Shown here: in pieces, positions 1 through 9,716 of the stretch
Layout: each line of letters starts with the position of its first letter
How positions within the stretch are numbered: position 1 is the first letter of the stretch
Source: Rubrivivax sp.
GTDB lineage: Bacteria > Pseudomonadota > Gammaproteobacteria > Burkholderiales > Burkholderiaceae_C
DNA length: 64,000 bases
Direction: 5' to 3'
Assembly: GCA_027491255.1 (NCBI GenBank)
Contig: JAIXWM010000079.1
Location: 1 to 64,000, forward strand
Program-made: the position numbers and the translations under genes
The notes under the pieces: generated by a model
What the model was told of the DNA's origin: nothing
What the model saw: only the letters and a program-made list of their open reading frames with translations
Database searches by the model: none

Positions 1-933
1 CTGCGCATCGACATCGCCGTCGACCTCAAGGGCCACACCCAGGATTCCCGCCCCGGCATCTTCGCCGAGCGCTGCGCGCCGGTGCAGGCGAGCTTCCTCG
101 GCTACCCGGGCACTATGGGCGCGGGCTTCATCGACTACGTCATCGCCGACAAGACCGTCATCCCGCCGCACGAGCGGCAACACTATGCGGAACAGGTGGT
201 CTGGCTGCCCGGCAGCCACCAGCCCAACGACTCCACGCGGGCGATCTCCGAGCGCGTGTACACGCGCGCCGAACTCGGCCTGCCCGAGCAGGGGTTCGTG
301 TTCTGCTGCTTCAACCAGGCCTACAAGATCCTGCCGGCCACCTTCGCGGTCTGGATGCGCGTGCTGCGCGCCGTGCCCGGCAGCGTGCTGTGGCTGCTCG
401 AGGACAACCCCTACGCCGCACGCCAGCTGCGCGACCACGCCCAGGCCGCCGGCATCGAGCCTGAGCGTCTGGTCTTTGCCCAGCGCATGCCGCTGCCCGA
501 GCACCTGGCACGCCAGCGCCAGGCCGACCTCTTCGTCGACACCCTGCCCTACAACGCCGGCACCACGGCGAGCGACGCGCTGTGGGCGGGCCTGCCGGTG
601 CTGACCTGCGCCGGGCGCTCCTTCGCCTCGCGCCTGGCCGCCAGCCTGCTGCACGCCCTGGACCTGCCGGAGTTGATCACCCGGTCGCAGGCAGCCTACG
701 AAGCCCGGGCGATCGAGCTTGCGACGGACCCGCAGAAGCTGGCCGCGCTGCGGCGCAGGCTCCATTTCAACCGGGACGTCTCGACCCTGTTCGACGGCAA
801 GGACCACGCTCGGCGACTGGAGAAGGCCTACACCGCGATGCACGACCGCCTGCGCGCGGGCCAGGCGCCCGCCCCGCTGGACATCGAGAGGGCGGAACTG
901 GACGTCACTGCCGCGCCAGACACTGCGCGCTGA
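1..933 (+). CDS. O-linked GlcNAc transferase (SPINDLY/OGT-like) C-terminal part; 5' end outside window
   Basis: Frame is open from base 1 (LRIDIAVDLKGHTQDSRPGIFAERCAPVQASFLGYPGTMGAGFIDYVIAD...ADLFVDTLPYNAGTTASDALWAGLPVLTCAGRSFASRLAASLL), typical SPINDLY family C-terminal motifs. Confidence 0.9.
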   Translation: MRIDIAVDLKGHTQDSRPGIFAERCAPVQASFLGYPGTMGAGFIDYVIADKTVIPPHERQHYAEQVVWLPGSHQPNDSTRAISERVYTRAELGLPEQGFVFCCFNQAYKILPATFAVWMRVLRAVPGSVLWLLEDNPYAARQLRDHAQAAGIEPERLVFAQRMPLPEHLARQRQADLFVDTLPYNAGTTASDALWAGLPVLTCAGRSFASRLAASLLHALDLPELITRSQAAYEARAIELATDPQKLAALRRRLHFNRDVSTLFDGKDHARRLEKAYTAMHDRLRAGQAPAPLDIERAELDVTAAPDTAR

Positions 934-956
934 AACCACCGGCCGCCGCCTGCCGG

Positions 957-980
957 CCGAACCCGAACCCGAACCCGAAC
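957..980 (+). repeat. 4 x CCGAAC hexanucleotide tandem repeat just upstream of the acyltransferase ATG
   Basis: Direct reading: CCGAACCCGAACCCGAACCCGAAC. Confidence 0.95.
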
Positions 981-988
981 CTGCAACG

Positions 989-1594
989 ATGACCTTCGTC
1001 ACCCCCACGCGCACCATCTTCGACACCCCCCTGATCTCGACCGCCCTGCGCGGCCTGTCGCGCGGCTGGCTGCGCTGGCGTGGCTGGCAGGTGCAGGGCG
1101 CGCTGCCGCCCGAGGCCAGACGGTCGGTGTTCATCGCTGCGCCGCACACCAGCAACTGGGACCTGCCCTACACGTTGATGGCAGCCTTCGCGCTCGGCCT
1201 GCGCATCCACTGGCTGGGCAAGGCGAGCCTGTTTCGCCGCCCCTTTGGCGGTGTGATGCGCTGGCTCGGCGGCATCGCGGTCGACCGTTCGCGGCCGGGC
1301 GGCCTGGTGGCCTCTGCCGCCGACGCGCTGGCCGGTGACGGCCCGGCGTTGCAACTGGTGGTGCCGCCGGAGGGCACGCGCGGTCGAACCCGGCACTGGA
1401 AGACCGGCTTCTGGCACATCGCGCGCCTGGCGAACGTGCCCATCGTGCTGGCCTACATGGACTATGAACGTCGCGTCTGCGGCCTGGGTCCCTTGTTCAC
1501 GCCCAGCGACGACGTCGAGGCCGACCTCGTCGTCATCAAGCGCTTCTACGCGCCCATCAAGGGCCGGCGTCCGGAACAGTTCGAAGCCGGCTGA
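989..1594 (+). CDS. 1-acyl-sn-glycerol-3-phosphate acyltransferase family protein
   Basis: APHTSNWD (HX4D-like), VVPPEGTRGRTRHWKTGFWHIA motifs of the PlsC family. Confidence 0.85.
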   Translation: MTFVTPTRTIFDTPLISTALRGLSRGWLRWRGWQVQGALPPEARRSVFIAAPHTSNWDLPYTLMAAFALGLRIHWLGKASLFRRPFGGVMRWLGGIAVDRSRPGGLVASAADALAGDGPALQLVVPPEGTRGRTRHWKTGFWHIARLANVPIVLAYMDYERRVCGLGPLFTPSDDVEADLVVIKRFYAPIKGRRPEQFEAG

Positions 1595-1972
1595 AGCCGC
1601 TGCCGCCGGGCGGCTCGGCCGGCTGGGTGCAGCAGATCCGGACCGTGACATCCTCGTCGACCGGGTACTCGGCCGCCGCGACAGCACCGACATCGGCAGC
1701 GCAGACAAGGGATTCACCCTGCGCAACGGCCCCAGCCTGCCCGGGCCGCACACCGGCATGCAGCCACTAGCCTACCGCGTGCACGCTCACGACCTCGCTG
1801 TCGGTGACGTCAACGGGCGTGGACGGGGTCTAGCAGTGCCGAGGCCCTGCGGTCATCGGCGAGGAACCTCAGGCCCTGCCGGAACTGATGGCGCGCGCAC
1901 CGTCTGTGGCAGGATGAATCCGGGACCGCGCCATGCCGCCGGCCTGAACCTCAACCCAAGAAAAGGAAGATC

Positions 1973-2806
1973 ATGGAGACATCCCGCCGTCTGGCCCACT
2001 TCGCCGTGGCCATCGCGATGTCGCTGGGCGCTGCTTGCGCCACGGCGCAACCTGCTCCGGCGCCCGCCGCGACAGCGCCCAAGGCACCCAGCGTGCGTTC
2101 GATGCTGTGGGTGGGCAACAGCTTCTTCTACTACAACAACTCGATGCACGGCCACGTGGGCCAGCTGCTGTCGGCCGCGGGCGTGACAGGCACGCGCAGC
2201 GTCTCGGCCACGATCAGCGGGTCGGGCATGAACTGGCACGACGTGGAGGCGCACTTCAAGCCCGGCGGCGTTGCAAGCTACTCCTTCGTCGGCGACAACG
2301 AGGTGCGCTTCAACACCTTCGAAAAGCCCTTCGACGCCGTGCTCATGATGGACTGCAGCCAGTGCCCCATCCATCCGACGCTCGGCCCCCTGTTCCACGA
2401 ATTCGCGAAGAAGCACAGCGACACCGTGCGCCGCCGTGGTGCCGAGCCCATCCTGTTCATGTCCTGGGCCTACGCCGACAAGCCCGAGATGACCGAGCAG
2501 CTGGCCGCGGAGTACGTCAAGGCGGGCAAGGACAACCGTGCCCTGGTGGTGCCCGCCGGACTGGCCTTTGCCGAGTCCGTCAAGCAAAGGCCACAACTCA
2601 GCCTGATCATTGCCGACAAGCGCCATCCGACGCTCACCGGCACCTACCTCGCCGCCTGCACCGTGCTGGCGTCGGTCTACCAGGTCAACCCGGTGGGCAA
2701 CCGCTACACCGCCGGCCTGCCGGCGGATGTGGCCGCGCACCTGCAGGGCGTGGCCTGGGAAACGGCGAAGGCCTTCCACGCCCGCGAGGGACGCGGCAGC
2801 CTGTGA
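1973..2806 (+). CDS. Secreted SGNH/GDSL-hydrolase-like protein
   Basis: Signal peptide, MLWVGNSFFYYNNSMHGHV block, DKRHPTLTGTYLAACTVLASVY C-terminal His block. Confidence 0.65.
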   Translation: METSRRLAHFAVAIAMSLGAACATAQPAPAPAATAPKAPSVRSMLWVGNSFFYYNNSMHGHVGQLLSAAGVTGTRSVSATISGSGMNWHDVEAHFKPGGVASYSFVGDNEVRFNTFEKPFDAVLMMDCSQCPIHPTLGPLFHEFAKKHSDTVRRRGAEPILFMSWAYADKPEMTEQLAAEYVKAGKDNRALVVPAGLAFAESVKQRPQLSLIIADKRHPTLTGTYLAACTVLASVYQVNPVGNRYTAGLPADVAAHLQGVAWETAKAFHAREGRGSL

Positions 2807-2889
2807 ACCCGGGGGCTGAAGGCCACCGTCCACCGCCCATCACCTTCGGGCGCAGCGACCTCGGCAGACCCGACGGCCCTCAGAGGCTC

Positions 2890-3060
2890 AGAGGCTGAGC
2901 GTTCTTCTGCCGTGCACGACAGGCGCGTCCGAACGCCCTGGATCGAGGCGCAAACCGCAGCCATGGCCCGGGCTGTGCCGAAGATTTGCGACGATGAGCC
3001 AGGGTGTTCGGGCGGGCAAGGCGGACAAGGCGGAAACGGGAGGGGTGACTCTCAGCCTCT
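2890..3060. repeat. Dispersed element copy A (~171 bp) with perfect 10-bp terminal inverted repeats AGAGGCTGAG/CTCAGCCTCT
   Basis: Ends read directly; shares CGCCCTGGATCGAGGCGCAAACCGCA and CGATGAGCCAGGGTGTTCGGG exactly with copy B. Confidence 0.85.
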
Positions 3061-3488
3061 CAGGCGTGCCCAAGCCCCGCGGCGGCAATGCCGGCGATGA
3101 CGATCTGCTCGTCTTCGTCGCCCGTGCCGCCCGAGGCGCCGGCCGCGCCGATCACCGCGCCGGCGGCGTTGGTGATCAGCACCGCGCCGGTTTGCGGGAT
3201 GAAGGGCTGCTGCGCGGTGGAGGCCACGGCCCCGAAGAAAGCGGGGAGGTCCTTGGCGCGCACGGCCAGTGCGCGGCTGTTCGTCCCCATGCCCACCGCG
3301 GCGCCGGCCTTGCCGAGCGCAATGTCCAGCCGCAGCGCGCTCGCGCCATCCTCGCGCGCCGTGGCCACGACCTGGGCCGCTGCGTCGACGACCACCACGC
3401 CCATGGGCTTGAATCCGTGCTGGCGCGCGGTCGAGAGGGCGACGTCAATGAGTGTGCGGGCCTGGGCCAGGGTCAGTCGGTCGGTCAT
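3060..3488 (-). CDS. GlcG/HbpS family heme-binding-like protein
   Basis: MTDRLTLAQARTLIDVALSTARQHGFKPMGVVVVDAAAQVVATAREDGASALRLDIALGKA...GASGGTGDEDEQIVIAGIAA; start ATG at 3488. Confidence 0.85.
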   Translation of the reverse strand: MTDRLTLAQARTLIDVALSTARQHGFKPMGVVVVDAAAQVVATAREDGASALRLDIALGKAGAAVGMGTNSRALAVRAKDLPAFFGAVASTAQQPFIPQTGAVLITNAAGAVIGAAGASGGTGDEDEQIVIAGIAAAGLGHA

Positions 3489-3665
3489 GTGAAGATCCTC
3501 AGGAAGGTTCGGGCGCCGCCGCCACGCGCCGACGCGGTGGCCCACGGCCATGCAGAGGCGGCGCCCGCCCCATTGTGAACAGGCCAGACCCACCCCGCAT
3601 GCATTAGAGTTCGAAACATCGAAAGGCGTGCGTGAGCCGCCGCCAAACCCTTGCGGAGACCTCCA

Positions 3666-4646
3666 ATGATCGATCGTCGCCAATGGCTGGCTCTGGGCGT
3701 GGGCGTGGGCGCTGCGGCCGCGCTGCACACGCGCGTTCACGCTCAGACGCTGGGCATGGCCCGTCTGCTCATCGGCGCGCCCGCCGGCGGCGCGGGGGAC
3801 ACCCTGCTGCGGCGCGTGGCCGACCGGATGAAGGGACGCTACGCCGGCAACGTCATCGTCGAGAACAAGGCCGGAGCCGGCGGCCAGATCGCGCTGATGG
3901 CCGCGCGTGAGGCAGCGGCCGACGGCGCGACGATGCTGATGACGCCATCGACCTTCTTCTCGCTGTACCCCCACACCTACCGCAAGCTGCCCTATGACGC
4001 CGAGCGCGACTTCGCGCCCGTGTCGCTGATGGCCTACACGAATTTCGGCCTCGCCGTCGGGCCGGCGGTGCCCGAGTCGGTGCGCACGCTCGAGGACTTC
4101 ATGGCCTGGTCCCGCGCCAACCCCGACAAGGCCACCTACGGCTCGCCGGCACCGGGGTCGGTCCCGCACCTGATCGTCGCCGCTGCGGCACGCCAGTTCG
4201 ATGCGCCGCTCAAGCACGTGCCCTACAAGGGTTCGGTGCCGGGGCTGCAGGACATGCGCGGCGGCCATCTGGCGGCCATGTCCTCGCCCATCGGCGCGCT
4301 CGTGCCGCACGTCCAGCAGGGAGGCGCCCGCGTGCTGGCGGTCTCGGGATCGGCGCGCAGCCCGCAACTGCCGCAGACGCCCACCTATCGCGAGCAGGGC
4401 ATGCCCATCGTCGGCCGTGAATGGTTCGGCATGTTCCTGCCGGGCAAGGCGAGCCCGGAGCTCGTGTCGCATGCGGCCGCGCAGCTGCGCGAAGCCTTGC
4501 AGCACAAGGACACGCTGGACACCGCGGCCCGTCTGGGCCTGGACATCGCGTGGTCGAGCCCGCAGGAGTTGCGCGACATGATCCGCGCCGACAGCGAGGA
4601 ATGGCAGGTCTGGGTGCGCAAGATCGGGTTCACGGCCGAGTCGTGA
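3666..4646 (+). CDS. Bug-family tripartite tricarboxylate transporter substrate-binding protein
   Basis: Signal peptide then IGAPAGGAGDTLLRRVADRMKGRYAGNVIVENKAGAGGQIA, PYKGSVPGLQDMRGGHL. Confidence 0.9.
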   Translation: MIDRRQWLALGVGVGAAAALHTRVHAQTLGMARLLIGAPAGGAGDTLLRRVADRMKGRYAGNVIVENKAGAGGQIALMAAREAAADGATMLMTPSTFFSLYPHTYRKLPYDAERDFAPVSLMAYTNFGLAVGPAVPESVRTLEDFMAWSRANPDKATYGSPAPGSVPHLIVAAAARQFDAPLKHVPYKGSVPGLQDMRGGHLAAMSSPIGALVPHVQQGGARVLAVSGSARSPQLPQTPTYREQGMPIVGREWFGMFLPGKASPELVSHAAAQLREALQHKDTLDTAARLGLDIAWSSPQELRDMIRADSEEWQVWVRKIGFTAES

Positions 4647-5845
4647 ACACAGACGACGACTTCCAGGTCGGCCCGGGGGAGACGGCCGAGGCCACGCACG
4701 CCCTGTACGCGCAGCTGCGCGCCCGTTGTCCGGTCGCGCACACCTCGTCACTGGGCGGTTTCTACGCACTGACACGGCACGCTGACGTCGCCCAAGCCGC
4801 GGCCGACCCGGGCCGGTTCACGACGACGGTGCAGAACGTCGTGCCGAAGGTGGCCTACACCGGCAGGCGACCGCCGCTGCACCTCGACCCGCCCGAGCAC
4901 ACGCCCTACAGGGCCGCCCTCAACCCGCTGCTGTCGGCGCAGCGGGTGGCCGCCCTCGAGCCCATGGTGCGCGAGGTGATCCACGAGACGCTGCAGCCGC
5001 TGCTGCGGCGTGGCGGCGGCGACCTCTGCGGAGATTTCTCGGCCCGTTTCCCGGTGCGCGTCTTCGGCCGCTGGATGAACCTCGACGAGCAGCTGACGGC
5101 GCAGCTGATGGACGCCGGCCCGGCCTTCATCCGCTCCGTGCAGGCCTTCGACAGCGAGTCGATGAAGTCCACCAGCCTGGTGCTGTATGACATGGCGCGC
5201 GCCCTGCTGCGGCAACGCCGGGCCGAGCCCATGCCCACGGACCAGGACCCCGTGAGCGCGCTGCTGGCCGCGCGCGTGGACGTCGACGGCGTGCCGACGC
5301 CGCTGCCCGAGGAGATGATCGTCGGCACGGTGCGCCAGGTGCTGGTGGTCGGCATCGTCGCACCCATGGTGATGATCGGCAGCATCGCGTTGCACCTCGC
5401 TCGCGACCGCGCCCTGCACCGGCAACTGCGGGAGGCGCCGCAGTGCATGCCCGACGCGGTGGAGGAATTCCTGCGCCTGTACTCGCCCTACCGCGGCTTC
5501 GCCCGCACACCCTTGCACGACACCGAGATCGGCGGCCGCGTGATCCCCCGGGGCGAAGCCGTGGCGCTGACCTACGCCAGCGCCAACCGGGACGAGGACG
5601 TCTTCGACGAACCCGACCGCTTCATCCTCGGACGCCCGAACATCCACGAACATCTGGCCTTCGGCCGCGGCCCGCACTTCTGCGCCGGGGCCCATCTGGC
5701 GCGGCTCGAACTGCGCGTGGCCCTCGAGGCACTGGTGCGCGAGGTCGACGACATCCTCGTCGACGGCCCGGTGCTGTACTGCCCCTATCCCGAGATCGGA
5801 CCCTACCAGGTCCCGGTGCGGCTGGGCGCGGCCCGCCCTGCCTGA
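4643..5845 (+). CDS. Cytochrome P450
   Basis: Heme-binding FGRGPHFCAGAHLARLE; K-helix EEFLR (ExxR); GTG start overlaps the preceding stop (GTGA). Confidence 0.93.
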   Translation: MNTDDDFQVGPGETAEATHALYAQLRARCPVAHTSSLGGFYALTRHADVAQAAADPGRFTTTVQNVVPKVAYTGRRPPLHLDPPEHTPYRAALNPLLSAQRVAALEPMVREVIHETLQPLLRRGGGDLCGDFSARFPVRVFGRWMNLDEQLTAQLMDAGPAFIRSVQAFDSESMKSTSLVLYDMARALLRQRRAEPMPTDQDPVSALLAARVDVDGVPTPLPEEMIVGTVRQVLVVGIVAPMVMIGSIALHLARDRALHRQLREAPQCMPDAVEEFLRLYSPYRGFARTPLHDTEIGGRVIPRGEAVALTYASANRDEDVFDEPDRFILGRPNIHEHLAFGRGPHFCAGAHLARLELRVALEALVREVDDILVDGPVLYCPYPEIGPYQVPVRLGAARPA

Positions 5846-6014
5846 GGCGTGCCCAGCACGGTTGGCCATCCGGTCGCGGCCAGGACGGAACCCGATGCGC
5901 CCGGGAGCCGCAGGCGAGGACCGGCGCGACCCATGACAGCCGGCGCTGGAAGACGCCGCTTTCGGGAAAGAATACCGGCTGGCCCCTGAGTCTTCATCGA
6001 CGTCCCCCTACCTC

Positions 6015-6983
6015 ATGCCTCAGAACGACAACTTGACCCTGCGTGTGCGCAACATCGGCTGGGAAGCCGACGGCGTGCTGTCCATCGAACTGGTCGCGCC
6101 CGACGGCGCGGCGCTCCCGCCCTTCGAGGCAGGCGCGCACGTGGACCTCGCGCTGCCCGTGCCCGGGGGCACCGTCTCGCGCAGCTACTCCCTGTGCAAC
6201 GATCCGCGCGAAACGCAGCGCTACGTTGTCGGCGTCGGCCGGGACCGCGCGAGCCGCGGCGGCTCGCGCTGGGTGCACGAACACCTGCGTGCGGGCGCCT
6301 TGTTGCAGGTCACGCCCCCGCGCAACCACTTTCGCCTGAACGAGGCCGCACCCGCCGTTGCGCTGGTGGCCGGCGGCATCGGCATCACGCCCATCCTGGC
6401 GATGGCGCGGCGCCTGCACGCACTGGGCAAGCCGGTGCGCGCGCTCGTGGCAGCGCGTACCAGGGAGACCGCCGCCTTCGTCGACGAGATGCGCGCGCTC
6501 GTGCCCGGGCTCACGCTGCACCTGGACAGCGAGGCCGGCGGCCCGCCCGACCTGCGCGGCTGGCTGGCCACGCTGCCGCACGGCGCGGGCGTCTACTGCT
6601 GCGGGCCGGCACCGATGCTCGACGCCTTCGAGCGCTCGTGCGCCGACCTCGGCCTGACCGACGCCCACATCGAGCGCTTCACCGCCGCCCCGGCCGCGGC
6701 TGACGCGCCGCCCGCCGGCGCCTACACCCTGGTGCTGGAGCGCCGCGGCCTCACGCTCGAGGTGAACCCCGGCAAGGGCCTGCTCGACACCCTGCTGGAC
6801 GCCGGCGTCGACGTGCCCTACAGCTGCATGGAAGGCGTGTGCGGCACCTGCGAGACGCGCGTGCTCGAGGGCGAGATCGACCACCGCGACGGCGTGCTCA
6901 GCGCGCTCGAGAAGCAACGCGGCGACGTGATGATGGTCTGCGTGTCCACGTGCAAGGGCCAGCGCCTGGTGCTGGACCTGTGA
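6015..6983 (+). CDS. PDR/VanB family oxidoreductase (FMN/NAD + C-terminal plant-type 2Fe-2S)
   Basis: RSYSLCN, VAGGIGITPILAMARRL, C-terminal PYSCMEGVCGTCETRVLEGEIDHRD. Confidence 0.92.
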   Translation: MPQNDNLTLRVRNIGWEADGVLSIELVAPDGAALPPFEAGAHVDLALPVPGGTVSRSYSLCNDPRETQRYVVGVGRDRASRGGSRWVHEHLRAGALLQVTPPRNHFRLNEAAPAVALVAGGIGITPILAMARRLHALGKPVRALVAARTRETAAFVDEMRALVPGLTLHLDSEAGGPPDLRGWLATLPHGAGVYCCGPAPMLDAFERSCADLGLTDAHIERFTAAPAAADAPPAGAYTLVLERRGLTLEVNPGKGLLDTLLDAGVDVPYSCMEGVCGTCETRVLEGEIDHRDGVLSALEKQRGDVMMVCVSTCKGQRLVLDL

Positions 6984-6990
6984 AGCAGCC

Positions 6991-7992
6991 ATGACACGCC
7001 TCGGCATCACCCTCGTCGGCCTGGGCCCCGGTTCGCAGCCGCACATCAAGAGCCTGGTCGACCTGGCCGGCCGCGCGCAGGTGCGCCATGCCGTGTGCCG
7101 CCAGCCAGAACGTGCCGACGTGGGCGCACTCGGCGGCACGGTGCGCGCCAGCGCCGACCTGCAGGCCGCGCTCGACGACCCGCAGGTCGACGCTGTCATC
7201 ATCGCCACGCCTGCGGCCACGCATGCCGAGATCGCCGGGCGCTGCCTGGCCGCCGGCAAGCACGTGCTGGTGGAAAAGCCGCTCGAGGTCTCGCTGCCGC
7301 GCGCGCAGGCCCTGGTGGCGGCGGCGCGGGCGAGCGGACGGCGCTTCGGGGCCGTGTTGCAGCACCGCTTCCGGCCCGGCTCGCTGCGCCTGGCCGCGCT
7401 GCTGGCGCGCGGCGCCCTGGGGCCGGTGCAGTTCGCGCTCGTGCGTGTGCCCTGGTGGCGACCGCAGCAGGGCTACTACGACCAACCCGGTCGCGGCACA
7501 CGCGCGCGCGACGGCGGCGGGGTGCTGCTCACGCAGGCCATCCACGCGATCGACCTGTTCCGCTCGCTCGTCGGTGTCCGCAGCGTCGAGGCGGCACAGG
7601 CCGCGACCACCGCGGTGCACCAGATGGAGACCGAAGACTACGCCTCGGCCCTGCTGCGCCTGGGCAACGGCGCGCCCGGCGTGATGGTTGCCACCACGGC
7701 GATGTACCCGGGCAGCCCCGAGTCCATCGAAATCGCAGGCACGCTCGGCACTGCGGTGCTCGCCGCCGGCCAACTGCAGGTGCGCTGGCATGACGGTCGC
7801 GTCGAGACGGTCGAGGCCGAGGGCAGCGGCGGCAGCGGTGCCAACATCATGGACTTCCCGCACGACGCGCACCGCGCGCTCATCGCCGACTTTCTGGACG
7901 CCATCGAGCAGGGACGCGACCCGGCCGTCACCGGCGAGGAGGCCCTGGCCACGCAGGCGCTCATCGAGGCCGTGCTGACGAAGGCGGGGTGA
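6991..7992 (+). CDS. Gfo/Idh/MocA family oxidoreductase
   Basis: DAVIIATPAATHAEIAGRCLAAGKHVLVEKPLE. Confidence 0.92.
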   Translation: MTRLGITLVGLGPGSQPHIKSLVDLAGRAQVRHAVCRQPERADVGALGGTVRASADLQAALDDPQVDAVIIATPAATHAEIAGRCLAAGKHVLVEKPLEVSLPRAQALVAAARASGRRFGAVLQHRFRPGSLRLAALLARGALGPVQFALVRVPWWRPQQGYYDQPGRGTRARDGGGVLLTQAIHAIDLFRSLVGVRSVEAAQAATTAVHQMETEDYASALLRLGNGAPGVMVATTAMYPGSPESIEIAGTLGTAVLAAGQLQVRWHDGRVETVEAEGSGGSGANIMDFPHDAHRALIADFLDAIEQGRDPAVTGEEALATQALIEAVLTKAG

Positions 7993-8012
7993 CCGCCGGC
8001 AGGCGCTCGACG

Positions 8013-8038
8013 AAACGCCGGACCGCCCGGCGTTTTCT
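8013..8038 (+). terminator. Rho-independent terminator downstream of the Gfo/Idh/MocA gene
   Basis: AAACGCCGG-ACCGC-CCGGCGTTT 9-bp stem followed by TCTT. Confidence 0.8.
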
Positions 8039-8088
8039 TGCGCTGCGGCGCAGCGCCGGACCGCGCGACGGCCGGCCCATGCGGGTGA

Positions 8089-8889
8089 TCAGATCACCCG
8101 CGCCCGCAGCCAGGAGGTCACGATCTCGGTGACGACGACGACGATGAAGATCACCGCGAGGATCAGCCCGACCTGGTCCCAGTAGAGGTTGTTCATCGCT
8201 GCGTCCAGCGCCACGCCGATGCCGCCGGCGCCCACCAGCCCGAGCACCGCCGATTCGCGGATGTTGATGTCCCAGCGCAGCAGCGCAAGCGACCAGAAGG
8301 CCGGCTCCACCTGCGGCCAGTAGGCCTTGGCCAGCACCATCGAGCGCGGCGCACCGGCGGCCGTCAGCGCCTCCACCGGGCCGGCGTGCACCTCCTCCAG
8401 CGCCTCGCAGAACAGCTTGCCGACGAAGCCGATCGAGCGGAAGGCGATCGACAGCACCCCGGCCAGCGCGCCCGGGCCGAAGACGGCAACGAACAGCAGC
8501 GCCCAGATCAGCGAATTGACCGAGCGCGACGAGACGAAGACGAACTGCGCCAGCCAGTTCAGCCCGGCGTGGCGCGTGAAGTTGCGCGCCGCCAGGAAGG
8601 ACAGCGGGATCGCCATCGCCAGCGCCAGCACGGTGCCGAGGGTGGCGATGTGGAAGGTCTCGATCAGCGCGTCGCGCACCGCCTCGCCCCAGAAGGGCCA
8701 GTCGAAGGGCCACATGCGGCGGAACAGGTCGGCTGTCTGCTCGGGCGCGTCGTAGAGGAACTCGGGGATGACCTCGATCGTCTTCAGCGACCAGGCGATG
8801 GCCGCCACGCTGACCAGGTAGACCGCGAAGCGCCCGAGCCGCACCGCGGGGCTGAAGCGTTGCCAGGACCGATGAGCCGGCGCCGTCAC
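8089..8889 (-). CDS. phnE: Phosphonate-type ABC transporter permease (PhnE)
   Basis: IGFVGKLFCEALEEVHAGPVEALTAAGAPRSMVLAKAYWPQ..VGAGGIGVALDAAMNNLYWDQVG. Confidence 0.9.
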   Translation of the reverse strand: MTAPAHRSWQRFSPAVRLGRFAVYLVSVAAIAWSLKTIEVIPEFLYDAPEQTADLFRRMWPFDWPFWGEAVRDALIETFHIATLGTVLALAMAIPLSFLAARNFTRHAGLNWLAQFVFVSSRSVNSLIWALLFVAVFGPGALAGVLSIAFRSIGFVGKLFCEALEEVHAGPVEALTAAGAPRSMVLAKAYWPQVEPAFWSLALLRWDINIRESAVLGLVGAGGIGVALDAAMNNLYWDQVGLILAVIFIVVVVTEIVTSWLRARVI

Positions 8890-9716
8890 TGGAAGACCTT
8901 ACGCACGCGGCCCGAGACCAGCTCGCACAGCATGATCAGCGAAATGATGACGATCAGGATCGTCAGCACCACGTCGTAGTCGAAACGCTGGTAGGCGGTG
9001 AACAGCGGCGCGCCGATGCCGCCGCCGCCGACGATGCCCACCATCGTCGAGTTGCGCAGGTTGGAATCGAACTGGTAGACCGACAGCCCGACGAAGCGCG
9101 ACATCACCTGCGGGAACACGCCCATCACCAGCACGTTCAGGTAGGGCGCGCCGGTGGCCCGCACCGCCTCCACCTGGCCCGGGTCCATCTCCTCGACCAC
9201 CTCGGCAAAGAGCTTGGCGACGAAACCCATCGTCGACACCACCAGCGCCAGCGTCCCGGCGAGCGCGCCGAAGCCCACCGCCTTGACGAAGAGGATGGCC
9301 ACGATCACCGGATGGAAGGAGCGGCACACCGCGATGACCGCGCGCATGCTGCCGCTGACGGCGGCCGGCGCGAGGTTGCGCGCCGCGGCCAGCCCGAGCG
9401 GCAGCGACAACGCGATGCCCAGCGCGGTGGCGAGCACCGCGATCTGCAGGCTTTCCAGGATGCCGGCGCCGATCAGCTGCAGCTTGTCGGGCGCGAGGTT
9501 GGGCGGGAACATGCGGCCCAGGAAGCGCTCGGCATTGGCCAGCCCGGTGACGAAGCGCGCCCAGCTGACGTCGAGCTTGGTGGCTGCGTAAGCCACGTAG
9601 CCGGCCAGCAGCAGCCAGCCCAGGCGGGCCGGCCAGTTGGGCGGGAAGGCCTGGCGCGCGCCCGGCCGGGGCGCGCCGGGCCCGGGCACGGCCTCAGAGC
9701 CAGTCTTCGCCGCCAT
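8886..9716 (-). CDS. phnE: Phosphonate-type ABC transporter permease (PhnE), second copy
   Basis: [64 protein letters not shown]; 4-bp overlap with the next gene. Confidence 0.9.
   Translation of the reverse strand: MAAKTGSEAVPGPGAPRPGARQAFPPNWPARLGWLLLAGYVAYAATKLDVSWARFVTGLANAERFLGRMFPPNLAPDKLQLIGAGILESLQIAVLATALGIALSLPLGLAAARNLAPAAVSGSMRAVIAVCRSFHPVIVAILFVKAVGFGALAGTLALVVSTMGFVAKLFAEVVEEMDPGQVEAVRATGAPYLNVLVMGVFPQVMSRFVGLSVYQFDSNLRNSTMVGIVGGGGIGAPLFTAYQRFDYDVVLTILIVIISLIMLCELVSGRVRKVFQ

Noticed and set aside
1595-1960. Possible FG-GAP/VCBS-like remnant (DLAVGDVNGRGRGLAV) before the SGNH gene
   Set aside because: Too short and unsupported by neighbouring repeats; likely chance translation.
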